From: Flavobacterium tistrianum
GTDB lineage: Bacteria; Bacteroidota; Bacteroidia; Flavobacteriales; Flavobacteriaceae
DNA: 64,000 nt
NCBI RefSeq assembly: GCF_003254545.1
Contig: NZ_QJRH01000068.1
Span: forward strand, 282,863 to 346,862
Direction: 5' to 3'
In this document: positions 55,866 through 64,000 of the stretch, one piece after another
Layout: the number at the start of each line of letters is the position of its first letter
How positions within the stretch are numbered: the stretch's first letter is position 1
Position numbers and translations under genes: made by a program
Notes under the pieces: model-generated
What the model was told of the DNA's origin: nothing
The model's database searches: none
The model's input: the letters and a program-made list of their open reading frames with translations, nothing else

Positions 55866-56987
55866 CTATTGCCTAAAATCTAAAGTTTTTATTGTAGCCA
55901 AATCAGAATCAAACTGCACAAAGCTTGCAGGAAAACCTTCCTTGATTTTTCCTACTTTTTCTTTCATCCCAATTGCTGCGGCTACTCTTGTGGTTGCCAT
56001 TTTTATCGCTTCATCAGCAGAAACCTGTAGATGATTATAAGCATTTTGCACTGCTTCTGTCATTGAGATTGAGGCGCCTGCAAGATTTCCGTCGTCATTT
56101 CTATAGAAACCATCTACTAAATGAGCATCAAAATTATCCCATTTAAAATTGGCTACTTTACGTCCTAGGAATGTAGCATCGCTAATTAAGAAGAATTTAT
56201 CTTGTTTTAATTTGTAAGCAATTTTAGCTGCAGCGTAATCACAATGCACACCGTCTAAAATTACTGGAGCATAGACCTTTTCGTTCTCAAAAACGGCTCC
56301 CACCAATCCTGGCTCACGATGTCCGAATTGTGACATAGCATTAAACAAATGGGTCACGAGATTGATTCCTTTTGCGAAATAAGGCTGTGCTTCTTTATGA
56401 GTAAGAGTAGAATGTCCGATTGAAATTGTAATGCCACTTTCAATCAGCATATTTAATTGTTTTTCTGTAAAACATTCTGGAGCAATGGTAATGACTTTGA
56501 TAACGTCTTTTCCTTTACTGATGATTTCTTCCAGTTCTTCATCAGTCGGTTTTCGAACCTGATCGATGCTATGTGCTCCACGTCTCTGAGGATTCAAGAA
56601 AGGCCCTTCTAAATGCATTCCAATTACACCATTCTGATGTTTTTTCATGTAATTGCGAACTGCCTCAATTCCTTCTAAAATGGTTTCTCTTGATGAAGAA
56701 ATTAAACAAGGTAAAACATGCGTAGTGCCGTATTTCATGCTGGCATCGTAAATATCTTGAATGGTTTTTTCGTTTGGCGTTTGGCTAAAATAATACTTTT
56801 CTCCTCCATTAATCTGAATATCTATAAATCCTGCCGAAAGATGATTTCCTCCCAAATCAATTGTCTTAATATCGTTTGGAATTTCTTTTTGAACCGAAAT
56901 AATAGCTCCGTTTTCTACAACTACAACTCCATTTTCTATTATTTCTTCTCCTGTGTGTACAACAGCATTTATAATCGCTTGTTTCAT
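55866..56987 (-). CDS. nagA: N-acetylglucosamine-6-phosphate deacetylase
   Basis: The 373-residue cytoplasmic enzyme shows the NagA metal and substrate motifs: GFIDIQINGG, HLEGPFLNPQRRGAH, GHSTLTHKEA, THLFNAMSQFGHREPG and the catalytic Asp in FLISDATF. It converts GlcNAc-6-P to GlcN-6-P and acetate, the step after MurQ in MurNAc use and after GlcNAc kinase in GlcNAc use. NagB and a kinase are not in the window. It has its own promoter and lies 14 kb from the main cluster, without the TTGCGTT repeats. Confidence 0.96.
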   Translation of the reverse strand: MKQAIINAVVHTGEEIIENGVVVVENGAIISVQKEIPNDIKTIDLGGNHLSAGFIDIQINGGEKYYFSQTPNEKTIQDIYDASMKYGTTHVLPCLISSSRETILEGIEAVRNYMKKHQNGVIGMHLEGPFLNPQRRGAHSIDQVRKPTDEELEEIISKGKDVIKVITIAPECFTEKQLNMLIESGITISIGHSTLTHKEAQPYFAKGINLVTHLFNAMSQFGHREPGLVGAVFENEKVYAPVILDGVHCDYAAAKIAYKLKQDKFFLISDATFLGRKVANFKWDNFDAHLVDGFYRNDDGNLAGASISMTEAVQNAYNHLQVSADEAIKMATTRVAAAIGMKEKVGKIKEGFPASFVQFDSDLATIKTLDFRQ

Positions 56988-57011
56988 TTTGTTTATTTCT
57001 TATAACGTTCC

Positions 57012-57040
57012 CAAAGTTAAATATTATAAGTTTTTAGCAA
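57012..57040 (-). promoter_or_regulatory. Promoter of nagA
   Basis: Minus strand TTG (57040-57038), 18 bases, TAACTTTG (57019-57012), the Bacteroidota form. It lies 25 bases before the nagA start. Confidence 0.65.
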
Positions 57041-57075
57041 AATAAACTCTTTTAAAATCGTCAGAAATAATTTGG

Positions 57076-57879
57076 TTAATCTGCACCGCCATCAACGCTA
57101 TCAAAAGTTTCGCGTGCTTTTGGTTTTACGCTATATTTTAATGAGACCATTAGTCCGTAATAAACATCAAATTGAGTTCCGTTGGTTCGCAGCTGCATCT
57201 GACCTATTACACCCGCCAAGAAGTGAATGTTTGGCGTAATTCCAGCAGTATAATAAACTGAAAGTCTGAAAATATCAAAATGTTCCTCGGCATAATCTTT
57301 TGAAGCAAACTTCAGCATTAATTCAGTATAATATCCAATATTCGGCGCTAGAAAAATTGGTTTCTCCTTGCTTTGTCTCAAATAATGATTGACACCAAAA
57401 CGAGCCCTTATTCTTGGTATCGTTTGATGATTGCCATTTCTGTCATCAAAAAACTTAGTTTCAAAACGCACTTGCTCAAACAGAGATCCTTTGGGCATTT
57501 CCTGAGTATAGGTCCCCATAACAATAAGCCTGTTTTCTAAAGTTTTGTAATTGCCCGCTTCTTTTATCGCATATTTCTGGTTATGTGCATATCCCAACCA
57601 AAGCTTCATATTTTTTAAACCTGAATAAACAATCCAAGGTTTTATCACTTTACGCTGGGTATATTCAAAAGGATTTTCGTTTGTGTAAGTGCCTTGTGTA
57701 ACGAGCTGCATATCTGCTTGACCACTCAAATGCCATTTTTCTATTAAAGGAAAAGCAACGTCAACTTCGCTTATAGATGCCGGAATAAATCCCATGGCGT
57801 AAGGAGCATCTTAGGCTTTTAAAACTTGAGAAAGAAGGATGCAACAGAATAAAAGAAAACTTCTTTTTAAGAAACTCAT
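57076..57879 (-). pseudogene. DUF2490-like outer-membrane barrel protein interrupted by an in-frame stop
   Basis: The uninterrupted part (57076-57795, 239 residues) starts MGFIPASISEVDVAFPLIEK and has the alternating strands of a DUF2490-type barrel (WHLSGQADMQL, KLWLGYAHNQKY, VRFETKFFDDR, NIHFLAGVIGQMQLR), but no signal. In the same frame upstream, from the ATG at 57879, is a good signal peptide (MSFLKRSFLLFCCILLSQVL, then KA), followed by TAA at 57813-57811 and DAPYA. A CAA-to-TAA change at a typical A|Q cleavage site would explain it. Without export the protein is likely non-functional, unless the stop is a sequencing error or is read through. Confidence 0.75.
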
Positions 57880-57954
57880 AACGGTCAAATATTAAATTAC
57901 ATGGCTTCGAAATAGGAAAGTCTATCAAATTTAAAGAAAGAAGCTTTTGGCTTT

Positions 57955-57998
57955 AAAAAAAAGCGGTTTCATGTTATAATATGAAACCGCTTTTTTTA
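57955..57998. terminator. Bidirectional intrinsic terminator
   Basis: AAAGCGGTTTCAT (about 57960-57972) pairs with ATGAAACCGCTTT (57981-57993), with A and T runs on both sides. It lies just past the stop (58010) of the giant minus-strand gene. Confidence 0.9.
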
Positions 57999-58009
57999 GT
58001 AATTCTATT

Positions 58010-61000
58010 CTATTGGCTATTGACATAAAGATATCCGGCTTTTTCGACTTTTCTTCCGTTGCTGTCATATTCTAAAGTGTAGAAATAGGTTCCGGTTGGA
58101 AGCTTGTTTCCTCTGGCAACTGTTGCACGCCCGTCTGAGAAGCCCTGAAACGGATTGGTAACATTATCATAGCCATTCTTTTCATAGACAATAACACCAT
58201 ATCTATTGTAGATTTTTACTTTATTGTCCGGATAGCAGTCTATCCCTTTAATAAAAAAGCTGTCGTTTAGCCCGTCTCCATTTGCCGATATGGCATTGTA
58301 AACTTCTTCAACACAAGAAACATTTACTGTCTGCACAAAGGAACTCTGATTCCCGCACTTATCAGAAGCTGTCCAAGTCCTAATTAGCGAATATCTGCTG
58401 GCGCAGTCCCCGTCAACTCTCTGCTCGTCATAAGCAACTGCCGCACTGCCGCAGTTATCTGTCGCTGTAAAAGTTTGTGCAGGCGGAATTGTATCACAAT
58501 CTGCCGATATAACCTTCTCAGGCAATGCTTCTGCAAAAACAGGAGCTGTAGTATCGCGAACCTGAATAATCTGCGTGCAGACTGCCGTATCCAGAACGGT
58601 GTTCTCTCCCGCATCTCGGACACCATTATTATTTGTATCCGCATACTCTGTTATAGTATAGGTTCTTGTAATATTGGCATTACAGCCTGTATCTGCACTG
58701 TTTGATGCTGTAATATCCACCACTCCGCATCGGGTGTCTGCAATGCGTCCGTCGCCGTTTCCTAAAGCTTCGAACTGTGCCTCTGTCAGACTTCCCGCTG
58801 AAGGGAGCTCATCATAGCACTGTACCGAAGTAGGCTGGAAAGTTGGGCAGATCACACTGAAACGGCAGCAGTTTGGCGAAATTCCGGATACGGCTACCGC
58901 ATTGCAGGCATTCGCATCCTGCAGGCTTACGCTATAATTGGTTCCCGAACTGATAAGCCCCGATGTCCAAGTATTTCCCGACCATGTTCCCGGTGCTCCG
59001 GTTCCTGTAGCAGTATAAGGCGCCTGGCCTGTTACTGATAAAGTGATATTGTATCCGGGCTGCACTGCAGAACAGGCCGCAGTTTCTGCTCCTGCCAAAG
59101 CAATATTGCTAATGATTACATTCTGGTTGGCCGTTACACTATTACCGTTTCCATCATTAAAAGTCCAGGCAATAACTGTTGTTCCAGCAGCTGTTATCGG
59201 AAAAACAGTAGTTGTCGTTCCCGTAATGACTCCTGCACATGCATCGGTAGTTGTTGGAGCAGCTGGCGTCACGTTGCATTGTCCTGTTATATCTGACAAA
59301 ATAGGGATTGCAGGTGCAGTGATATCTTTTATGATCACATTCTGGTTCGCTGTCGAGATATTGCCGTTGCCGTCATCAAAATTCCATGCAACGACCGTTG
59401 TTCCCTGCGCTGTTATTGGGAAAACAGTCGTAGTTGTTCCCGTTATAGTTCCCGCGCAATTGTCTGATGCGGTCGGTGCTGTTAATGCCGTCACGGAACA
59501 TTCTGCCGCAACATCTGCCAGTACCGGAACTGCCGGAGCTGTAACATCTTTAATTATCACATTCTGGTTCGCTGTCGAGATATTGCCGTTGCCGTCATCA
59601 AAATTCCATGCAACGACCGTTGTTCCCTGCGCTGTTATTGGGAAAACAGTCGTAGTTGTTCCCGTTATAGTTCCCGCGCAATTGTCTGATGCGGTCGGTG
59701 CTGTTAATGCCGTCACGGAACATTCTGCCGCAACATCGGCCAAGACTGGCGCAGCTGGCGGCGTAACATCTTTAATTATCACATTCTGGTTCGCTGTCGA
59801 AATATTGCCGTTCCCGTCATCAAAACTCCATGTCACCACTGTTGTACCCTGCGCGGTAATCGGCAATTGCGCTGTTGTGGTTCCCGTTACGGTTCCCGCA
59901 CAATTATCTGCTGCGGTCGGAGCTGTTAATGCCGTCACGGAACATTCTGCCGTAACATCGGCCAGTATCGGAACTGCTGGAGCTGTAATATCTTTTACAA
60001 CCACATTCTGGTCTGCTGTTGAAATGTTTCCGTTCCCGTCATCAAAAGTCCATGTCACCACAGTTGTCCCCTGCGCGGTGATCGGCAATTGGGCTGTTGT
60101 GGTTCCCGTTACGGTTCCCGCACAATTATCTGCTGCGGTCGGAGCCGTTAATGCTGCCACGGAACATTCGGCTGTAACATCGGCCAGTATCGGAACTGCT
60201 GGAGCTGTAACATCCTTTATGATAACATTCTGGTCTGCTGTTGAAATGTTTCCGTTGCCGTCATCAAAAGTCCATGTCACCACAGTTGTCCCCTGCGCGG
60301 TGATCGGCAATTGGGCCATAGTCGTTCCCGTTATGGTTCCCGCGCAATTGTCTGTTGTGGTCGGAGCCGTTAATGCTGCCACGGAACATTCAGCCGTAAC
60401 ATCTGCCAGTATCGGAACTGCCGGAGCTGTTATATCTTTTATAATCACATTCTGGTCTGCTGTTGAAATATTCCCGTTCCCATCATCAAAAATCCATGTT
60501 ACCACAGTTGTCCCCTGTGCGGTGATCGGCAATTGCGCCGTTGTTGTTCCCGTTACGGTTCCCGCGCAATTGTCTGTCGCGGTCGGAGCTGTCAATGCCG
60601 TCACGGAACATTCTGCCGTAACATCGGCCAGTACCGGAACTATTGGCGCTGTTATGTCTTTGATTATGACATTCTGCACGGCTGTCGAGATATTTCCATT
60701 CCCGTCATCAAAAGTCCAGGTCACCACTGTTGTTCCCTGCGCGGTGATCGGCAATTGCGCCGCAGTGGTTCCCGTTACGGTTCCCGCGCAATTGTCTGCT
60801 GCGGTCGGAGCTGCCAGTGCTGTAACGGAACATTCTGCCGTAACATCGGCCAGTATTGGAACTGCTGGTGCTGTAATATCCTTGATTATTATATTTTGGT
60901 TTGCCGTCTGGGTATATCCGTTTCCATAGTCAAAAGTCCAGGTTACTGGGGTTGTCCCTTGGGCTGTGATTGGAAAAAGTGTCGGTGTTGTGGCAGTTAT

Positions 61001-63808
61001 TAAGCCTGCACATGGATCTGTTAGGGTCGGAGCCGTTAAAGAGTTTATAGAACATTCAGCTGTTATATCGGCCAAAGCTGAAGGAAGCGCTGTTGGATTT
61101 ATCGTAACTGTCGCTGTGGTGCTGTTTGAACAGGTTCCGTTATTGAATGTATAGGTAACCGTGTAAGTTCCAGGCACAGATGCTCCCAGATCAATATCTC
61201 CCGTAATTTGATCAATGCTGAGCCCTGCATCTGAGCTGTACTGCCCATTTGTTATGCCTGTCTCTACAGATGAAACAGTTCCTCTGTTGCAGTAAGGTCC
61301 GTTCGGATAATTTATTGAGGCCGTCGGAAGGGCATTAATTGTGACATCTGTTGTTATGGAATTAGAACAGCTTCCGTCGCTGAATGCATAAGTAATGGTG
61401 TGGACCCCTAATGCTGATGCAGCCAAATCTATTTCTCCAGTGTTTGCGTCAATTATTAAGCCCGGATCCGAAGTGTAGGTTCCCCCTGCAGTGCCCAGCT
61501 CTTCGGGAAGCGCTGTTCCCGTCTGGCAGTAGGGGCCGTTTAGATATGTTACAGCAGCCTGCGGAAGCTCATTTACAGTCACTTCAACCGGCATGATGCT
61601 GAAGCATCCGTTAGCGTCCGTTCCTTTTATATAATAGGTGTCGCGAACCGAAACTGCCGTTGGATCTGCAACGGGAATCGTGGCCTGTTCGTCTGAGAAA
61701 TAGGCATACGTCAGACCCGAAGCGCTTCCAGCCGTAACGGCAGGATCGGTAAGATTGACCGTATTTGGCGTGCAGACAGGCGCAGGCGCATTGGTTGCAA
61801 CTGTCGGCCTTGCATTCACATTAATGGTCAGATTGGAGACCACGCTGCTGCTGCAGGGCGCACCGAGAGTAACTGTGCAGGTATAATTATTTGCACCGAC
61901 TGTTAAATCCGAATAATTGACCAGAGGGTCTTTCTCATTCCGGTTTGATGCATTGATTCCCGGGCCTGTCCATAAGTATGACAGGGCTCCAAAGATATCA
62001 ACATCCAGATGCACGCTGCCTGAGGTCTTATCGCAGATCACCGCAGGAGTGTTCAAGCCGTCTGCCGTCGCTTCAGGCGCTGCGGCAACACCGATCTGAA
62101 CCGACTGTGTGATCACATTTCCGCAGCCATCTGCTATCCTGAAAAAATAAGTGTTATCAGTAAGGCCGCTGAAGGTGTTGCCGCTCTGATAAGCCCCGAA
62201 AGTCGCTCCGCCGTCCGTGCTTAAGGCATATTGGAGGACATTCCCAGGAGCTGGAGAATTGGAAGCGGCAGTGATCGTTAAAACCCCATTTGTGGCGCCG
62301 GAAGCGCACACGAAACCTCCCGTATTTGTCTTGTCTACTATTATGGCATTGTTCGCGTCGTAGGTTACCGTCTGGGTTAATACGTCTGTTGTTCCTCCTT
62401 TTATACGAAGACCGAAAACATAAGTGCCGTAACCTAACCCATTAAAAGGAAGTGATGCTGTTGCACTGGCCATGTCTCTTGTCTGCCCTACGCTTGATGG
62501 GCCGGAAATAATACGCACCTCATAGGCAGTTGGAACATCAAAATTGCCGTTCATCGTATAGTTAAAACCTCCGCAGACTGGAGTTGTCGTATAGCCCGAA
62601 AGGCTGGCAACATATCCTGAAACGGTTACATTTAAAGGTGCCGAACCGCAAAGGCTAGTGATTTGTAATCTATAAGTTCCCTTTGGCCAATAAGCTCCCG
62701 GATCGGATGGATTTACTGATGGTAAATAAACACTAGATGCAATATTGGTAAATGTCGTGCCAACAGGAACAGCTGTAGGGTTGCTTGATGCAATTACTTC
62801 CACTGTTGCATTTTGACCAGGAATAGTGGTAAAACTTACTGCAAGGCGTCCAAAACCTAATGTATTTAAATTAGGCTGAACACCACTAGATACTTGCCCC
62901 ACTGTATAAGATGAAGTTGCAGGAAAACCAACTGTATTAACATTCCATAATCCTGAAGTATATCCAGCGCCATCAGTGTAAGAAATATTATATGTAGCAC
63001 CTGGCGTAAAACCACCAATAATATCTCCATTTCCAGTTGGAACTACTGCCAAAACTACATCTGCTGAATTTGCTCGATTAGTAAAAGTCATGGTCATTGG
63101 AAAACAAGACAATCCTGAATTACGATGAGTTATCAAGTATGGGGTTCCTCCACAATTTATTTGGGCTAAATTTGAATATGTTCTATTGTAATTTATAAGA
63201 GGAAACACTTTTTCATTCCCGCAATTATCTATCAATACAATTGCTGAGGGTGTAGCACCGCCTTCATCAGCTAATATTACATCACGAGTAGCTCCTAATG
63301 GAGCTGGTATATCTTTTGTAGAAAGTGGATATCCTGCGCCTCCTACAACATTTCCCAGACCATACAACTGATTTTGAAATCGTAGCTTCCAAGTAAAGTT
63401 GGCAGCATCGCTTGTTGAAACAGGAACTCCATTTGCTGCATAAACGAATCCCACTTCTATTAAAACATGTGCCGAAGCATTACAATCTGTACTTGGATTT
63501 TTATAAAAATAGGCAGGTCCTCCTGTTTTTATTTGTGATAAACTGACTGTCGGATTGGTAATAGAAGTTGCACCAGTTATAGTTAAACCGCAGGAATCTG
63601 TGACACTGACGATATAACTGTCTGCTGCAAGTCCATTAAAAGTAAATGAATTGGCAGAAATGGCACCGCTGCTCTGTAAAATAGTTCCTACTGCTGTCTG
63701 TGTGGCAATAGTATACGTAAATGGAGCCTTCCCTCCTGTTACTGTAGATGTTAAAACTGCTGTGCCTCCAACGCAATTGGCAACTTTAGTTGGTGTTGTT
63801 ACCGTCAT
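58010..63808 (-). CDS. Giant exported repeat protein with gliding-motility/T9SS C-terminal domain (main open frame)
   Basis: The frame from the ATG at 63808 encodes 1932 residues, but the gene really starts beyond the window (see the N-terminal piece at 63901-64000). The first 650 residues or so hold SprB-like modules (VSVTDSCGLTITGA, FFRIADGCGNVITQS). Two domains with YLNGPYCQTGTALPEELG and YPNGPYCNRGTVSSVETG follow, then nine HYR-like repeats, starting DITAPAVPILADVTAECS, and a C-terminal CHU_C/TIGR04131-type domain (NAISANGDGLNDSFFIKGID, VKIYNRYGVIVYEKNGYD, PTGTYFYTLEY) that directs type IX secretion. It is probably a surface adhesin. Base composition is clearly richer in G+C for 58.0-62.6 kb than for 62.7-63.9 kb or the flanking genes. 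Confidence 0.9.
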   Translation of the reverse strand: MTVTTPTKVANCVGGTAVLTSTVTGGKAPFTYTIATQTAVGTILQSSGAISANSFTFNGLAADSYIVSVTDSCGLTITGATSITNPTVSLSQIKTGGPAYFYKNPSTDCNASAHVLIEVGFVYAANGVPVSTSDAANFTWKLRFQNQLYGLGNVVGGAGYPLSTKDIPAPLGATRDVILADEGGATPSAIVLIDNCGNEKVFPLINYNRTYSNLAQINCGGTPYLITHRNSGLSCFPMTMTFTNRANSADVVLAVVPTGNGDIIGGFTPGATYNISYTDGAGYTSGLWNVNTVGFPATSSYTVGQVSSGVQPNLNTLGFGRLAVSFTTIPGQNATVEVIASSNPTAVPVGTTFTNIASSVYLPSVNPSDPGAYWPKGTYRLQITSLCGSAPLNVTVSGYVASLSGYTTTPVCGGFNYTMNGNFDVPTAYEVRIISGPSSVGQTRDMASATASLPFNGLGYGTYVFGLRIKGGTTDVLTQTVTYDANNAIIVDKTNTGGFVCASGATNGVLTITAASNSPAPGNVLQYALSTDGGATFGAYQSGNTFSGLTDNTYFFRIADGCGNVITQSVQIGVAAAPEATADGLNTPAVICDKTSGSVHLDVDIFGALSYLWTGPGINASNRNEKDPLVNYSDLTVGANNYTCTVTLGAPCSSSVVSNLTINVNARPTVATNAPAPVCTPNTVNLTDPAVTAGSASGLTYAYFSDEQATIPVADPTAVSVRDTYYIKGTDANGCFSIMPVEVTVNELPQAAVTYLNGPYCQTGTALPEELGTAGGTYTSDPGLIIDANTGEIDLAASALGVHTITYAFSDGSCSNSITTDVTINALPTASINYPNGPYCNRGTVSSVETGITNGQYSSDAGLSIDQITGDIDLGASVPGTYTVTYTFNNGTCSNSTTATVTINPTALPSALADITAECSINSLTAPTLTDPCAGLITATTPTLFPITAQGTTPVTWTFDYGNGYTQTANQNIIIKDITAPAVPILADVTAECSVTALAAPTAADNCAGTVTGTTAAQLPITAQGTTVVTWTFDDGNGNISTAVQNVIIKDITAPIVPVLADVTAECSVTALTAPTATDNCAGTVTGTTTAQLPITAQGTTVVTWIFDDGNGNISTADQNVIIKDITAPAVPILADVTAECSVAALTAPTTTDNCAGTITGTTMAQLPITAQGTTVVTWTFDDGNGNISTADQNVIIKDVTAPAVPILADVTAECSVAALTAPTAADNCAGTVTGTTTAQLPITAQGTTVVTWTFDDGNGNISTADQNVVVKDITAPAVPILADVTAECSVTALTAPTAADNCAGTVTGTTTAQLPITAQGTTVVTWSFDDGNGNISTANQNVIIKDVTPPAAPVLADVAAECSVTALTAPTASDNCAGTITGTTTTVFPITAQGTTVVAWNFDDGNGNISTANQNVIIKDVTAPAVPVLADVAAECSVTALTAPTASDNCAGTITGTTTTVFPITAQGTTVVAWNFDDGNGNISTANQNVIIKDITAPAIPILSDITGQCNVTPAAPTTTDACAGVITGTTTTVFPITAAGTTVIAWTFNDGNGNSVTANQNVIISNIALAGAETAACSAVQPGYNITLSVTGQAPYTATGTGAPGTWSGNTWTSGLISSGTNYSVSLQDANACNAVAVSGISPNCCRFSVICPTFQPTSVQCYDELPSAGSLTEAQFEALGNGDGRIADTRCGVVDITASNSADTGCNANITRTYTITEYADTNNNGVRDAGENTVLDTAVCTQIIQVRDTTAPVFAEALPEKVISADCDTIPPAQTFTATDNCGSAAVAYDEQRVDGDCASRYSLIRTWTASDKCGNQSSFVQTVNVSCVEEVYNAISANGDGLNDSFFIKGIDCYPDNKVKIYNRYGVIVYEKNGYDNVTNPFQGFSDGRATVARGNKLPTGTYFYTLEYDSNGRKVEKAGYLYVNSQ
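59327..60880 (-). repeat. Seven tandem 222-bp coding repeats (74 residues each)
   Basis: Unit starts (D of D-I/V-T-A-P) fall at 60880, 60658, 60436, 60214, 59992, 59770 and 59548, exactly 222 bases apart; a degenerate eighth unit starts at 59326 and another lies before 60880. Each has AECS, DNCAG, PITAQGTTVV and FDDGNGNIST. The units around 59340-59510 and 59560-59735 are almost identical in DNA, which points to recent duplication. Confidence 0.95.
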
Positions 63809-63900
63809 TGCTGTATATCCATCCTTAACAGTTATATTGCTGCTGGAGAAAATGGTTCCTCCAGATGTCGCCCTTCCTTTTACTGCATAGGTTCCAGAAC

Positions 63901-64000
63901 TTAGTCCTGAGTACTGCTTGCCGTTACAATACCGCTATTCTGACATCCTGTATTGCTTGCAACACCTGAAACAGTTTGAGCCCGTAAACTAATGCCAAAA
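63901..64000 (-). pseudogene. N-terminal piece of the giant exported protein in a shifted frame
   Basis: From the window edge the minus strand reads FGISLRAQTVSGVASNTGCQ, then NSGIVTASSTQD and TAA (63903-63901). LRA|QTV looks like a signal-peptide cleavage site, so the start codon must be only slightly beyond 64000. The neighbouring frame continues, from 63922, with GKQYSGLSSGTYAVKGRATS, joined to the 58010-63808 frame. Adding one base near 63923 would make NSGIVT-GKQYSGLSSG one protein. A single-base deletion, a sequencing error or phase variation would each explain this. Confidence 0.65.

Noticed and set aside
59043..60929. 628-codon open frame on the plus strand opposite the adhesin repeats
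   Set aside because: It exists because the 222-bp coding repeats keep the antisense frame open in register; its translation is a low-complexity mirror (repeated TTVVPCAVIG) with no start signals or domain.

Overview
The window looks like a chromosomal segment of a Flavobacterium-type bacterium (phylum Bacteroidota). The DNA is AT-rich. Several genes have the Bacteroidota promoter form TTG-N18-21-TAnnTTTG. There is a SusC/SusD pair, and many lipoproteins and exported proteins have a cleavage site before Gln. The last gene ends in a type IX secretion (gliding-motility-associated) sorting domain. I saw no rRNA, tRNA, prophage, transposase or CRISPR array.

Layout. 1-1.7 kb: 5' end of a class V aminotransferase-like gene, a TlpA-type thioredoxin lipid/periplasmic protein and, upstream of it, a clear SAM-I riboswitch. 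1.8-13.3 kb: signalling genes (five-PAS histidine kinase with Rcp1-type receiver; CheB-CheR-PAS-kinase fusion whose CheB active site is degenerate; a degenerate receiver), small lipoproteins, a FAD/Rieske oxidoreductase and an SDR. 13.3-15.3 kb: a BtuB-like TonB receptor preceded by an operator-like sequence that recurs in front of the MocR regulator at 42.2 kb.

15.6-42.1 kb is the centre of interest: a coherent locus for using peptidoglycan amino sugars. On the minus strand: an AmiE/PBP4*-like serine hydrolase, a GH20 hexosaminidase and a DigH-like (GHL10) glycosidase in one operon, then a phosphoesterase/beta-propeller protein, an esterase and a FAD/Fe-S D-lactate-dehydrogenase-type enzyme. 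A DeoR regulator follows. On the plus strand: SusC, SusD, NamZ (exo-muramidase), MurQ (MurNAc-6-P etherase), a Na+/solute symporter, a NagZ-serine hydrolase fusion and a NagX-like membrane acyltransferase. MurQ releases D-lactate, so the oxidase would complete the route. The same TTTTGCGTT-type repeats lie in front of both the oxidase and susC, which suggests that the DeoR protein controls both arms. NagA (GlcNAc-6-P deacetylase) lies apart at 56 kb. No MurNAc kinase is seen in the window.

42.2-50.2 kb: MocR regulator, palindromic repeats, large-subunit catalase, and a non-homologous end-joining pair (LigD, Ku) whose convergent stop codons share TTAA. 50.3-53.3 kb: tandem repeats and the metNIQ methionine ABC transporter, preceded by a short Met-Met-Cys-Cys leader peptide and an intrinsic terminator, which looks like transcription attenuation. 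53.5-57.9 kb: a beta-propeller-like lipoprotein, a metzincin-motif lipoprotein, NagA, and an outer-membrane protein gene interrupted by an in-frame stop. 58.0-64.0 kb: a giant exported repeat protein with seven exact 222-bp units; it carries an apparent one-base frameshift near its N-terminus and runs off the window.
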